Shown piece by piece: positions 17,805 through 26,708 of a stretch of 64,000 nucleotides of DNA. Position numbers and translations under genes: made by a program. The notes under the pieces are model-generated. The model was not told the DNA's origin, did not search any database, and saw only the letters and a list, made by a program, of their open reading frames with translations. The DNA lies in assembly GCA_017469115.1 (NCBI GenBank), contig JAFUGY010000058.1, positions 17,329 through 81,328 on the forward strand, given 5' to 3'. Source of the DNA: Oscillospiraceae bacterium. Its GTDB lineage: Bacteria > Bacillota > Clostridia > Oscillospirales > Oscillospiraceae. Positions within the stretch are counted from its first letter, which is position 1; every line of letters begins with the position of its first letter.

Positions 17805-18782
17805 TTGAAAAACGGAATTGTTATCGTCGGTACCACGTTTGTTGATATCAAGGGCTTTCCCTTCAATACTTATATCCCGGCCGGGAGAAATGCCGGCGCG
17901 GTCGAAATCGTACACGGCGGGGTAGGGCGTAATGTCGCGGAAGACATTGCCAATATGGAGCTCCGGCCGACGTATGTCAGCATGGTGGATACCACCGCTC
18001 AGGGCGAAGAAGTGATCAAAAAGCTTCAGAACCACAAGGTGAATACCGATTATATTGTTTCCGCACCCGATGGGCTGGGGATGTGGCTCGCCGTCTTCGA
18101 TGAAACAGGAGATGTTGTGGGGTCTATCTCCAAGCGCCCGGTGATGGATCCTATGGCAGTGCTTCTCGATGAAAAGGGAGACGAGATTTTCAGTGCCTGC
18201 GACAGCGTGGTTCTTGAAATCGACATGGACAAGGAAGTCGTGAAGCGGGTTCTGCGCTATGCCGGGAAGTACCATAAGCGTGTTTTTGCCGTGGTTGCCA
18301 ACATGAGCATTGCCTCGGAGCGTCGTGATTTTCTCCAGCAGATTGATTGCTTTGTCTGTAACCTGCAGGAAGCCGGGATCCTTTTCGTCGATAATTTTTC
18401 CGGTATGGAACCGGAGGAACTCGCCGAAGCGCTCTCTGAGCGTATCATCAATGCAAGGATTCCTTCCATGATTGTCACCCTCGGCAGCAGGGGAGCTGTC
18501 TATGCCGACTGCAACGGCAACAAAGGCACTTATGCTGCCAGCAAAGTCAAGGTGAAGGATACCACCGGTGCGGGGGACGCTTTTTGTGCCGGTGTAGCCG
18601 CCGGCCTCACTTACGGCAAGGATCTCCTCGGAGCCGTTGAAATCGGCACGCGCCTTGCTGCTTCTGTCATTACCGTTTCCGAAAACGTTTGCCCGCGCTT
18701 TCGGCCGGAGGAACTTGGCCTCAATCCTGCGCTGTATAAGCCTCAGCTCTCGTTCTACGGAGATGAGGATCTGGTAAAATAG
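17805..18782 (+). CDS. PfkB family carbohydrate kinase
   Basis: A 325-residue ribokinase-fold kinase. The N-terminal glycine motif is HGGVGRNVAEDIA (about 38-50), and the C-terminal anion-hole and catalytic motif is DTTGAGDAFCAG (about 252-263), with Asp258 the likely base. Substrate unknown; a sugar or nucleoside is expected. Start TTG 17805 has AAAAAGGAG 7-8 bases upstream. It ends with TAG, showing that TAG is a normal stop in this genome. The LacI gene follows after 7 bases, which suggests a sugar-responsive pairing. Confidence 0.9.
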   Translation: MKNGIVIVGTTFVDIKGFPFNTYIPAGRNAGAVEIVHGGVGRNVAEDIANMELRPTYVSMVDTTAQGEEVIKKLQNHKVNTDYIVSAPDGLGMWLAVFDETGDVVGSISKRPVMDPMAVLLDEKGDEIFSACDSVVLEIDMDKEVVKRVLRYAGKYHKRVFAVVANMSIASERRDFLQQIDCFVCNLQEAGILFVDNFSGMEPEELAEALSERIINARIPSMIVTLGSRGAVYADCNGNKGTYAASKVKVKDTTGAGDAFCAGVAAGLTYGKDLLGAVEIGTRLAASVITVSENVCPRFRPEELGLNPALYKPQLSFYGDEDLVK

Positions 18783-18789
18783 TGCCGCT

Positions 18790-19806
18790 ATGACGATTAA
18801 AGATATTGCGAGAGAGTGCGGAGTCGGCATCAGTACGGTTTCCCGCGTCCTGAACAACAAGCCGGACGTCAGTGAAGAAGTCCGTAAAAAAGTTCTGGCA
18901 GCGGTGGAGACAAACGGCTACATTCCCAATAATTCCGCGCGCGACCTTGTCAAAAGCCGCTCCGATGCAATCGGGGTTGTGGTGCGCGGAACGGGAAATC
19001 TCTTTTTCTCGGATATGCTGAAGGTCATCGCTGCCGAAATCGACCGGCGGGGATACGATATGATCCTCCGCTTTCTCGCCACAGACGAGGACGAAGTGAA
19101 AGCCGGTGCCATCCTGGAGCGGGAAAAAAAGCTTCGCGGCTTGCTCTTTCTTGGCGGGAGATTCAATTATACCCCCGCCGAAATGTCGTTGATCGGCGTC
19201 CCCTATGTCTGCTGTTCCTATACCAATTCCTTTGGTACGCTGCGGGAAAGTGACTTCTCTTCCGTCTCGATTGATGACTTTAAAACAGCCTATGAAGCAG
19301 TCTCCGTTCTGATTGCTGCGGGGCACAGCAGAATCGCAGCTTTTTTTGATGCCTGTGACGATCACTCCATCAGTGAGCTGCGGTATGACGGGTATTGTGC
19401 CGCGTTAAAAAAAAACGGAATCCCTGTCGATCCCGCGCTGGTCGTGCAGACGGGCGGCTTCGAAATGGAAGACGGTTACAGAAGCATGAAAAGCCTGATC
19501 GAAAGCGGAGCCGGGTTCACTGCCGCTTTTGTGGAAGCGGATATGATGGCAATTGCCGCCATCAAAGCCTTGCATGACTGCCATAAGAGGGTTCCGGAAG
19601 ACTGTTCCGTTATTGCCATTGACGGATTGAAGCTCTCGGAATATACGTCTCCTACCTTGACCACCATGATTCAGCCCGGAGAAGAAATTGCCCGGGAAAG
19701 CGTACGGATTTTAATGGACATGATCGAAAAAGGAATCGAAGGGGTCCATCTCCGCCCGGAGGCACATCTTCGCAACGGCGGTTCTGTATGCAGCCGGCAG
19801 TTGTAA
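18790..19806 (+). CDS. LacI family transcriptional regulator
   Basis: 338 residues with an N-terminal helix-turn-helix and hinge (TIKDIARECGVGISTVSRVLNNKPDVSEEVR, about 2-32) and a periplasmic-binding-protein-like effector domain. It probably represses the alpha-glucan transport cassette that begins 260 bases downstream, where two tandem LacI-type palindromes lie. The effector is unknown, perhaps maltose or another alpha-glucoside. It ends the ireB-YgjP-PfkB-LacI transcript with a terminator at 19867. Confidence 0.93.
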   Translation: MTIKDIARECGVGISTVSRVLNNKPDVSEEVRKKVLAAVETNGYIPNNSARDLVKSRSDAIGVVVRGTGNLFFSDMLKVIAAEIDRRGYDMILRFLATDEDEVKAGAILEREKKLRGLLFLGGRFNYTPAEMSLIGVPYVCCSYTNSFGTLRESDFSSVSIDDFKTAYEAVSVLIAAGHSRIAAFFDACDDHSISELRYDGYCAALKKNGIPVDPALVVQTGGFEMEDGYRSMKSLIESGAGFTAAFVEADMMAIAAIKALHDCHKRVPEDCSVIAIDGLKLSEYTSPTLTTMIQPGEEIARESVRILMDMIEKGIEGVHLRPEAHLRNGGSVCSRQL

Positions 19807-19866
19807 AAGGAATTCTACTTGGGTTGTGCAACCTGCACAAAAACAGAAGAGGAAATTTGTTCAAAG

Positions 19867-19893
19867 CGCCGAAGTTTTTTCCTTCGGCGTTTT
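19867..19893 (+). terminator. Intrinsic terminator after the LacI gene
   Basis: CGCCGAAG (19867-19874) pairs perfectly with CTTCGGCG (19882-19889), then TTTT. Confidence 0.8.
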
Positions 19894-19898
19894 CTTTG

Positions 19899-19927
19899 TT
19901 GACTTTTTGCAAAATCGATTTTAAAAT
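19899..19927 (+). promoter_or_regulatory. Promoter of the alpha-glucan cassette
   Basis: TTGACT (19899-19904) and TAAAAT (19922-19927), spacer 17. The same pair of boxes with the same spacing occurs before the CUT2 cassette at 49170. Confidence 0.75.
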
Positions 19928-19943
19928 CATATCAGAAGGAGAT

Positions 19944-19967
19944 GGAAACGTTTCCGGTAACGTTTCC
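19944..19967 (+). promoter_or_regulatory. Tandem LacI-type operators
   Basis: Two 12-base sites stand head to tail: GGAAACGTTTCC (19944-19955, perfect palindrome) and GGTAACGTTTCC (19956-19967, one mismatch). They begin about 10 bases after the expected transcription start, in position to block RNA polymerase. The central ACGT/CG step is typical of LacI-family operators. Confidence 0.75.
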
Positions 19968-20063
19968 GGAAAGAATTTTCATCTATATCAGTCGGTTTTA
20001 TCATGCATCGCATGTTAAAATACCATCCCAAAAGGGAATATTATGAAAAAGGAGAAAAACAAA

Positions 20064-21341
20064 ATGAAAAAGATCCTCGCACTTGTTCTTACACTTTGCA
20101 TGGTCTTTGCACTTTGCGCAGCTTCCGCTTCCGCAGATGCAAAGGGCTCTGTCTACTGGCTCAACTTCAAGCCTGAGCTGGATGAAACTGCACAGCAGCT
20201 CGCCAAAATGTACACTGAAAAGACCGGTGTGGAAGTAAAAGTTGTCACAGCTGCTTCCGGCACCTATTCTCAGACGCTCACTTCTGAGATGGACAAGTCT
20301 TCCGCTCCTACCATGTTCATCATCGGCAACCAGGCCGGCGTGAAGGATTGGGGCGAATTTGCTATGGACCTCACCGACACCCCCATTGCCAATGAGCTCA
20401 CCACCGATGCCTATAACCTCTATGATGAGGACGGCCGTCTCGTCTCCATCGGCTACTGCTACGAGTGCTACGGCATCATTGTCAACCCCGACCTGATTGA
20501 AAAAGCAGGCCACAGCATGGACGAAATCAAGAACTTTGACGGCCTCAAGGCTGTTGCCGAAGACATCCATGCACGCGCTGCCGAGCTCGGCTTCGATGCA
20601 TTCTCTTCCTCCGATATGGACGGTTCTTCTTCCTGGCGTTTCACCGGTCATATGGCCAACCTCGAGTATGTCTATGAAGAGCGTGCAGCCGGCGCCGTGT
20701 GGACGGAGTGCCCTGCCACCATCACCGGCGAATTCATGCCCAACTTCAAAAACCTCTATGACCTCTGCATCAACAACAGCCTCACCGCTCCGACTGATCT
20801 TGCAACCGGCGGTCACGATGCTGAAAACGAATTCAAAACCGGCAAGGCAGCCTTCTTTGTGAATGGCTCCTGGGAGTATGCAGCAGTTTCCGGCGATGTC
20901 CCCAATGCTGTGATGATCCCGTACTACTGCGGTGTGGAAGGCGAAGAGAAAGCCGGCCTCAACTGCGGCACTGAGAACTGCTGGGCCATTAACGACACCG
21001 TTTCCGATGCCGACAAGGCAGCCACGATGGACTTCATGGTATGGCTCGTTTCCGATCCCGAAGCTGCCGGCCTGATGGTTGAACAGCTCGGCGTTCTGCC
21101 TTACAAATCTGCTCCTGCTTCTGCAAACGGCTTCCTCAAGAATGCTGAAGAGTACACTGCTGACGGCTGCTACGTCATGGATTGGGCAACCAATTATCAG
21201 CCGAACGTTGATGACTACCGTGCAGCTCTCGTCTCTGCTCTCAACCAGTACAATGCCGATCAGAGCGATGCAAACTGGGAGCTCGTAAAGACGGCCTTCG
21301 TCGATGGCTGGGCAGTGCAGTATGCTGCAGCAAACGGCTGA
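20064..21341 (+). CDS. Extracellular sugar-binding protein of an ABC importer (CUT1, MalE-like)
   Basis: A 425-residue solute-binding protein with a signal peptide (about 1-23, ending SASA) and family 1 solute-binding fold; the C-terminal half holds FFVNGSWEYA typical of sugar binders. It delivers oligosaccharide to the two permeases downstream. A neighbouring malQ suggests maltodextrin or another alpha-glucan. ATG 20064 is chosen because AAAAGGAG lies just upstream; an in-frame ATG at 20043 overlaps that site. No convincing lipobox. The signal sequence is nearly the same as in the binding proteins at 45978 and 49262. No ATPase gene is near; a shared MsmX/UgpC-type ATPase must serve it. Confidence 0.92.
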   Translation: MKKILALVLTLCMVFALCAASASADAKGSVYWLNFKPELDETAQQLAKMYTEKTGVEVKVVTAASGTYSQTLTSEMDKSSAPTMFIIGNQAGVKDWGEFAMDLTDTPIANELTTDAYNLYDEDGRLVSIGYCYECYGIIVNPDLIEKAGHSMDEIKNFDGLKAVAEDIHARAAELGFDAFSSSDMDGSSSWRFTGHMANLEYVYEERAAGAVWTECPATITGEFMPNFKNLYDLCINNSLTAPTDLATGGHDAENEFKTGKAAFFVNGSWEYAAVSGDVPNAVMIPYYCGVEGEEKAGLNCGTENCWAINDTVSDADKAATMDFMVWLVSDPEAAGLMVEQLGVLPYKSAPASANGFLKNAEEYTADGCYVMDWATNYQPNVDDYRAALVSALNQYNADQSDANWELVKTAFVDGWAVQYAAANG

Positions 21342-21376
21342 TCCATTTCCTTACTTGCTTCACTGAAATAGTCTGC

Positions 21377-21405
21377 GGGGCGGGCGCGAACGCTCGCCCC
21401 GTTTT
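21377..21405 (+). terminator. Terminator-like hairpin between binding-protein and permease genes
   Basis: GGGGCGGGCG (21377-21386) pairs with CGCTCGCCCC (21391-21400), a 10-bp stem with one G-U and a CGAA loop, followed by GTTTTC. It should reduce read-through into the permeases so that the binding protein is made in excess. Confidence 0.65.
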
Positions 21406-21431
21406 CTGTTAAACAAAAAGGAGATGATTCT

Positions 21432-22319
21432 TTGAAAAAGGGTATTTTTAAAAACCCGCTTCGTCGCTGGTTCTGGCTGTTCCTGGGGCCGGTGGTCGCG
21501 GCGTTTATCATCGGCTTTGTATGGCCGTTTATGCAGGGCATTTACCTGTCTTTCTGCAAATTTAAACTGATCTCCAGAACAACCTGGGTCGGCTTCGAAA
21601 ATTACGGCAAGGCCTTTTCCGATCCCACCTTCCTGCATGCTTTCTGGTATTCCGCTCTTTTTGCCATTACCAGCCTGATCTTTATCAATGTGCTCGGGTT
21701 TGCTGCAGCCTATGCGCTTACCCAGGGCATCAAGGGCAGCAACCTGTTTCGTACGGTTTTCTTTATGCCGAACCTGATCGGCGGCATTGTCCTCGGTTAT
21801 ATCTGGTCCATGATTTTTGACGGGATCTTGTCCCGTTACGGTACGTCGATCCTGCTGGAATCCAAATACGGCTTCTGGGGGCTCATCATTCTGATGTGCT
21901 GGCAACAGATCGGGTATATGATGATTATTTATATTGCCGGTCTGCAGTCGGTCCCGGAGGATATGCTGGAAGCCGCTAAAATTGACGGCGCTACCAAAAC
22001 GCAGACGCTCTTCAAAGTCACTATTCCCAACGTGATGCCTTCCATCACCATCTGCACGTTCCTGAGCCTCACCAACGGCTTCAAGCTGTTCGACCAGAAC
22101 CTCGCTTTAACAGCCGGTCAGCCGTTTATCATTCAACCGGGCGGAACCACCGTTAAGACCACTGAAATGCTTGCCCTGAATATTTACAACACCTTCTATG
22201 GGTCCAGCTCCGCTTCTCAGGGTGTTGCTCAGGCAAAAGCAGTCTTGTTCTTTATCCTCGTGGCAGGCCTCGGGCTTGCACAGCTTGCCTATACGCGGAA
22301 AAGGGAGGTGCAGCAGTAA
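21432..22319 (+). CDS. Sugar ABC transporter permease (MalF-like)
   Basis: 295 residues with six membrane segments and the EAA loop (EDMLEAAKIDGATKTQTLFKVTIPNV, about 178-203) that docks the ATPase. Start TTG 21432 has AAAAAGGAGATG upstream. It forms a heterodimer with the next permease, whose ATG overlaps its stop. Confidence 0.94.
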   Translation: MKKGIFKNPLRRWFWLFLGPVVAAFIIGFVWPFMQGIYLSFCKFKLISRTTWVGFENYGKAFSDPTFLHAFWYSALFAITSLIFINVLGFAAAYALTQGIKGSNLFRTVFFMPNLIGGIVLGYIWSMIFDGILSRYGTSILLESKYGFWGLIILMCWQQIGYMMIIYIAGLQSVPEDMLEAAKIDGATKTQTLFKVTIPNVMPSITICTFLSLTNGFKLFDQNLALTAGQPFIIQPGGTTVKTTEMLALNIYNTFYGSSSASQGVAQAKAVLFFILVAGLGLAQLAYTRKREVQQ

Positions 22320-23179
22320 TGAACAAAGGTCAGTCTCTCAGTGCCGAACAGAGAAGCAAAACTGTGCTCTCTGTGGTGCTTGGCATTATCTGCATCATTT
22401 ATGTCCTCCCGGTTCTCACCGTGGTGCTCAACTCCTTCAAGGTGAATACCTTCGTCAAAACGGATACGTTTGCCATCCCGACAGGGGAGATGTGGGCAGG
22501 CTTCCAGAACTTCATCAAGGGCATGACGTTTGGCAATTATCCCTTCTGGAAGAGCGTTCTTTACAGCACCATGATCACCATCCTCTCCACCGGCCTGATT
22601 CTCCTCTTCACGTCGATGGCCGCGTGGTACATTGCCCGCGTCAATTCCGTGGTCTGCAAAGGCATTTACTTCCTGTGTGTGTTTTCCATGGTCGTGCCTT
22701 TCCAGATGGTCATGTTCACCCTTTCCAAAACGGCAGATAAGCTGCATCTCAACACCCCGTGGACGATTCCCATCGTCTATCTCGGCTTCGGTGCCGGCCT
22801 TGCCATTTTCATGTTCGTCGGTTTTGTCAAATCCATTCCTCTTGAAATCGAAGAAGCCGCCTCGATTGACGGCTGCGGCCCTCTGCGCACCTTCTTCCTG
22901 GTCGTCTTCCCCATGCTGAAGCCGACGATGATCTCCGTCGGTATTCTGGAAATCATGTGGGTCTGGAATGACTACCTCCTGCCCTATCTGGTTCTGGATA
23001 TCAACAAATATCGCACCATTCCCATCCATATTCAGTACCTCAAGGGCTCCTACGGCACGGTTGACCTCGGTGCAACCATGGCTCTGATTCTTCTCAGCAT
23101 TATTCCTGTCATTATTTTCTATCTCGCCTGCCAGAAACACATCATCAAGGGTGTTGCCGCAGGGGCGGTGAAAGGATAA
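22319..23179 (+). CDS. Sugar ABC transporter permease (MalG-like)
   Basis: 286 residues, six membrane segments, EAA loop at about 177-200 (IEEAASIDGCGPLRTFFLVVFPML) and the usual C-terminal KGVAAGAVKG ending of MalG-type permeases. It overlaps the preceding permease gene by one base (TAATG) and pairs with it in the membrane. Confidence 0.94.
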   Translation: MNKGQSLSAEQRSKTVLSVVLGIICIIYVLPVLTVVLNSFKVNTFVKTDTFAIPTGEMWAGFQNFIKGMTFGNYPFWKSVLYSTMITILSTGLILLFTSMAAWYIARVNSVVCKGIYFLCVFSMVVPFQMVMFTLSKTADKLHLNTPWTIPIVYLGFGAGLAIFMFVGFVKSIPLEIEEAASIDGCGPLRTFFLVVFPMLKPTMISVGILEIMWVWNDYLLPYLVLDINKYRTIPIHIQYLKGSYGTVDLGATMALILLSIIPVIIFYLACQKHIIKGVAAGAVKG

Positions 23180-23205
23180 TTTCTCACAAAGGTCGTGATG
23201 TTCAA

Positions 23206-24684
23206 ATGATTCGTTCTTCCGGTGTTTTAATGGCAATGTCGTCTCTGCCCTCTCCCTACGGAATTGGCACCATGGGCAAGTCCGCCTATGATTTTGTCGA
23301 TTTTCTCGAAGCAGCCGGCCAGAAATACTGGCAGCTCCTGCCTCTGGGCCCAACCTCCTTTGGCGACAGCCCTTATGCATCTCCCTCCACCTTTGCCGGC
23401 AATCCGTATTATATCGATCTGGACCTTCTCATCAAAGATGGGCTTCTCAAACGTTCCGACGTGAAAAAGCTTTCCTGGGGAGAGGATCCTGCCCAAACGG
23501 ATTACAGCGCAATCTATTCCAGCCGCTACCAGGTGCTGCGGCAGGCTTATCACAACGGTTATGCCCGCTATGAGGAAGAAATTGCCGCCTTCCGTGCCGA
23601 AAATGCCTCCTGGCTGGAAAACTATGCGCTTTTTATGAGCGTCAAGGACAAGTTCAACGGCGCCTGCTGGCAGGATTGGCCGGATGATGCCATCCGTCTC
23701 AGAAAGCCCGAGGCGATTGCCGCCTACACACGCGAGCTTCAGGACGATATCCGTTTCTGGGTCTTTACACAATTCCTGTTCTTCCGTCAGTGGAATGCTT
23801 TGCGCTCTTACGCCGCCGAAAAGGGAATCGGCTTCATCGGGGACGTTCCGATCTATGTCGCCATGGATTCTGCCGACATCTGGAGCGAGCCGCAGTTCTT
23901 CCAGTTGGATGAAGACCTCCGGCCGAAAGAAGTTTCCGGCTGTCCGCCCGATGCCTTTAACGATGACGGCCAGCTCTGGGGCAACCCTCTTTACGACTAC
24001 GATCGTATGAAAGCGGACGGTTTCGGCTGGTGGATTCGCCGTATCGAAGGCATTTCCCGCCTTTACGATGTCATCCGTATCGACCACTTCCGCGGCTTTG
24101 AGAGCTACTGGGCAGTTCCGGCTGAGGATGAAACTGCTAAAAACGGCGTCTGGCGCAAAGGACCGGGGATGGATCTTGTCGGCGTTCTGACAAGCTGGTT
24201 TTCAAACCTCACTTTTATTGCCGAAGATCTCGGCTATACAACGCCTGAGGTGATGAAGCTCCTGTCCGATTCCGGCCTCCCCGGCATGAAGGTTCTGGAG
24301 TTTGCCTTTGATGCCCATGGTGATTCTGCTTACCTCCCGCACTGTTGCGCTTTCAACAGCAGCATGTACATCGGTACGCATGATAACGACACCGTCCTCG
24401 GCTGGGTCGATGCTACCTCCAAAACAGATCTCGACTTTGCCCGCAAGTATGCCCATATCACTCCGGATGAGGGCTGGTGCTGGGGGATGATCCGCACAGG
24501 CATGGCATCTCCTTCCAATCTGTTTGTCATGCAGATGCAGGATATACTCGAGCTCCCCGGCAACTGCCGGATGAATACCCCTGGTGTTCCCCAGGGCAAT
24601 TGGCGCTGGCGCATGTTGCCGGGTTCCCTGAATCGCAAACTTGCCAAACGCCTGAAGGATATGACCAAACTTTACAGGCGTTGA
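23206..24684 (+). CDS. malQ: 4-alpha-glucanotransferase (amylomaltase)
   Basis: A GH77 enzyme that transfers alpha-1,4-glucan segments between maltodextrins in the cytoplasm. 492 residues, typical of bacterial MalQ. Motifs: SSLPSPYGIGTMG near the start, RIDHFRGFESYWAVP with the nucleophile Asp (about 290), FIAEDLGYTTPEV with the acid/base Glu (about 337), and GTHDNDTVLGW with the third Asp (about 390). Last gene of the cassette, it identifies the imported sugar as an alpha-glucan. A terminator follows. Confidence 0.95.
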   Translation: MIRSSGVLMAMSSLPSPYGIGTMGKSAYDFVDFLEAAGQKYWQLLPLGPTSFGDSPYASPSTFAGNPYYIDLDLLIKDGLLKRSDVKKLSWGEDPAQTDYSAIYSSRYQVLRQAYHNGYARYEEEIAAFRAENASWLENYALFMSVKDKFNGACWQDWPDDAIRLRKPEAIAAYTRELQDDIRFWVFTQFLFFRQWNALRSYAAEKGIGFIGDVPIYVAMDSADIWSEPQFFQLDEDLRPKEVSGCPPDAFNDDGQLWGNPLYDYDRMKADGFGWWIRRIEGISRLYDVIRIDHFRGFESYWAVPAEDETAKNGVWRKGPGMDLVGVLTSWFSNLTFIAEDLGYTTPEVMKLLSDSGLPGMKVLEFAFDAHGDSAYLPHCCAFNSSMYIGTHDNDTVLGWVDATSKTDLDFARKYAHITPDEGWCWGMIRTGMASPSNLFVMQMQDILELPGNCRMNTPGVPQGNWRWRMLPGSLNRKLAKRLKDMTKLYRR

Positions 24685-24696
24685 CCAATCGTCAAA

Positions 24697-24727
24697 CCAC
24701 CGGCAGAAGATGCCGGTGGTTTTCAAC
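24697..24727 (+). terminator. Intrinsic terminator after malQ
   Basis: CCACCGGCA (24697-24705) pairs perfectly with TGCCGGTGG (24711-24719), then TTTTCAACTTTT. The rest of the interval to 24880 is AT-rich and I see no gene in it. Confidence 0.8.
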
Positions 24728-24881
24728 TTTTCCACAAAGTTTCCCACAATTATGTTAATCATTGCGATGCGTTACCACACAATATGGTATGAATGGAAAA
24801 AGTAAAACGCTGCAAGTAGTTACAAATTGAAATTAATAGACATAACAAGATAAACATAATATCAAATACTGGCACTGTGAA

Positions 24882-24910
24882 TTGACGAGAAATGAATCCT
24901 TCGCTATAAT
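24882..24910 (+). promoter_or_regulatory. Promoter of the gamma-glutamyltransferase gene
   Basis: TTGACG (24882-24887) and TATAAT (24905-24910), spacer 17, about 50 bases before the start codon. Confidence 0.8.
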
Positions 24911-24960
24911 AAAAGCAATCAGACCAGGCAAATAAACATTTTACTCAGGGAGGTATCACT

Positions 24961-26601
24961 ATGATTCAGGCAACCCCTCCGTTATTCGATCCGCTTGCAC
25001 AGCGCTATTCATCCCAACGTTTCCCCATCTATGCCAGAGGGGGAATGGTTAATTGTTCCAGCCCGCAAGCTGCAGCCGCAGGGCTTGAGATTTTGCGCTG
25101 CGGCGGAAATGCCGTGGATGCAGCCGTCGCTGCTGCTTCTACCCTGACCGTGACAGAGCCGACCGCTAACGGTCTTGGATCGGATGCTTTTGCATTGGTC
25201 TGGTCAGAGGCAGACCGGAAGCTTTACGGTCTCAATTCCAGCGGCCCGGCTCCGATGTTGGCATCCATTGAGCGAGTAGAGAAGGATTATCATGCAAACA
25301 ATCATCACATGCCGACGCACGGCTGGGCCCCGATAACAGTTCCCGGTGCGCCGAAAGCATGGGCGGAACTCAACAGTCGTTTCGGTCGTCTTTCTCTCTC
25401 GGAAGATCTTGCACCGGCTATCAGATATGCCGAGAATGGCTATCCCTGCTCGCCGAATCTTTCTCTCATGTGGCAGCAAAGTTTCGAACGGTATCGCGAA
25501 AAGCTTACTGGACCGATTTATGAGCCGTGGTATAAAACGTTTGTGCCAAAAGGCCGTGCACCTATGCCGGGTGAGATGGTTTTCCTCCCGGATCATGCGG
25601 CTTCTCTGCACGCAATCGGAGAAACACAGGCAGCGGCTTTTTATTCCGGAGAGCTGGCAAAAAAAATAGACGAACAGAGCCGCAAATTCGGCGGTTATCT
25701 CCGGTTTGAAGATCTTGCGGCATTTCGGGCAAAATGGGTGGAACCGATCCGTGTTTCCTACCGTGGTTATGAAGTTTGTGAAATTCCGCCGAACGGACAG
25801 GGGATTGTTGCGTTGATGGCGCTGAATATCCTTAAGGAATTTGAATTTCCGGAGAGAGACTGCGTTGAAACCTGCCACCGCCAGCTCGATGCCATCAAAA
25901 TAGCCTTTGCCGATGCTCTGCAAACCGTCACCGATCCTGCACAGATGACGGTTGACTATCACGCATTTCTCGATCCTTCTTACGGCGCACGCCGGGCTTC
26001 TGAAATCGGCGATACAGCCAAAGTCTATACTCATGTTGCACCCCCGAGAAGCGGAACCGTTTATCTCTGCTGTGCTGACGGGGAAGGAAATATGGTCTCT
26101 TACATTCAGTCCAATTATATGGGATTCGGCTCCGGTGTGGTGATCGACGGTACAGGCATTGCGTTGCAGAACCGCGGTGCCGACTTTTCTCTCGATCCCG
26201 CTGCTGCAAATTGTTTGCAGCCGGGAAAGAGGAGTTATCACACTATTATCCCGGGTTTCCTGATGAAAGGCAATGTTCCGGTCGGCCCCTTCGGCGTTAT
26301 GGGAGCCTATATGCAGCCACAGGGGCATGTGCAGGTGATGATGAATGTGATTGACTTCCATATGGATCCCCAGCAGGCGCTGGATGCACCCCGCTGGCAA
26401 TGGATGCGTGACGGGCACATCACGGTGGAAACCCGGTTTGACCCGAATCTTGCCCATGCACTGGCACGCCGCGGCCATGATGTCAGCGTTAATATCTCCA
26501 CTCCGGATTTCGGCCGGGGCCAGATGATTATGCGCCTGCCTGATGGCGTCCTTGTCGGTGGAACGGAGTCCCGCACGGACAGTAACATTGCTTGCTTTTG
26601 A
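24961..26601 (+). CDS. Gamma-glutamyltransferase family protein
   Basis: 546 residues of the GGT / acylase fold, an Ntn hydrolase that self-cleaves before a catalytic Thr. The large-subunit signature AAAAGLEILRCGGNAVDAAVAAA (about 33-56) and the small-subunit start SGTVYLCCAD with Thr366 as the expected nucleophile are both present. There is no signal peptide, so a cytoplasmic place is likely, unlike classical secreted GGT. Substrates could be gamma-glutamyl peptides or a cephalosporin-acylase-like amide; I cannot tell. AGGGAGGT before ATG 24961 sets the start. It appears to be a single-gene unit. Confidence 0.9.
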   Translation: MIQATPPLFDPLAQRYSSQRFPIYARGGMVNCSSPQAAAAGLEILRCGGNAVDAAVAAASTLTVTEPTANGLGSDAFALVWSEADRKLYGLNSSGPAPMLASIERVEKDYHANNHHMPTHGWAPITVPGAPKAWAELNSRFGRLSLSEDLAPAIRYAENGYPCSPNLSLMWQQSFERYREKLTGPIYEPWYKTFVPKGRAPMPGEMVFLPDHAASLHAIGETQAAAFYSGELAKKIDEQSRKFGGYLRFEDLAAFRAKWVEPIRVSYRGYEVCEIPPNGQGIVALMALNILKEFEFPERDCVETCHRQLDAIKIAFADALQTVTDPAQMTVDYHAFLDPSYGARRASEIGDTAKVYTHVAPPRSGTVYLCCADGEGNMVSYIQSNYMGFGSGVVIDGTGIALQNRGADFSLDPAAANCLQPGKRSYHTIIPGFLMKGNVPVGPFGVMGAYMQPQGHVQVMMNVIDFHMDPQQALDAPRWQWMRDGHITVETRFDPNLAHALARRGHDVSVNISTPDFGRGQMIMRLPDGVLVGGTESRTDSNIACF

Positions 26602-26638
26602 AAATGTGATTATTTTGTAAGAAAATCGAAAATAATTG

Positions 26639-26667
26639 TTGCAAAAAACGGAGTCATCATGTATACT
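26639..26667 (+). promoter_or_regulatory. Promoter of the surface-protein gene
   Basis: TTGCAA (26639-26644) and TATACT (26662-26667), spacer 17. Confidence 0.6.
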
Positions 26668-26708
26668 GTCTATGTATTATGTTGACTTACTTATAGGGGG
26701 CGCTCTAT

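Noticed and set aside
20100-20125. Lipoprotein signal in the sugar-binding proteins
   Set aside because: The Cys context (VFALC) does not fit the L-[AS]-[GA]-C lipobox; a SPase I site after SASA fits better.
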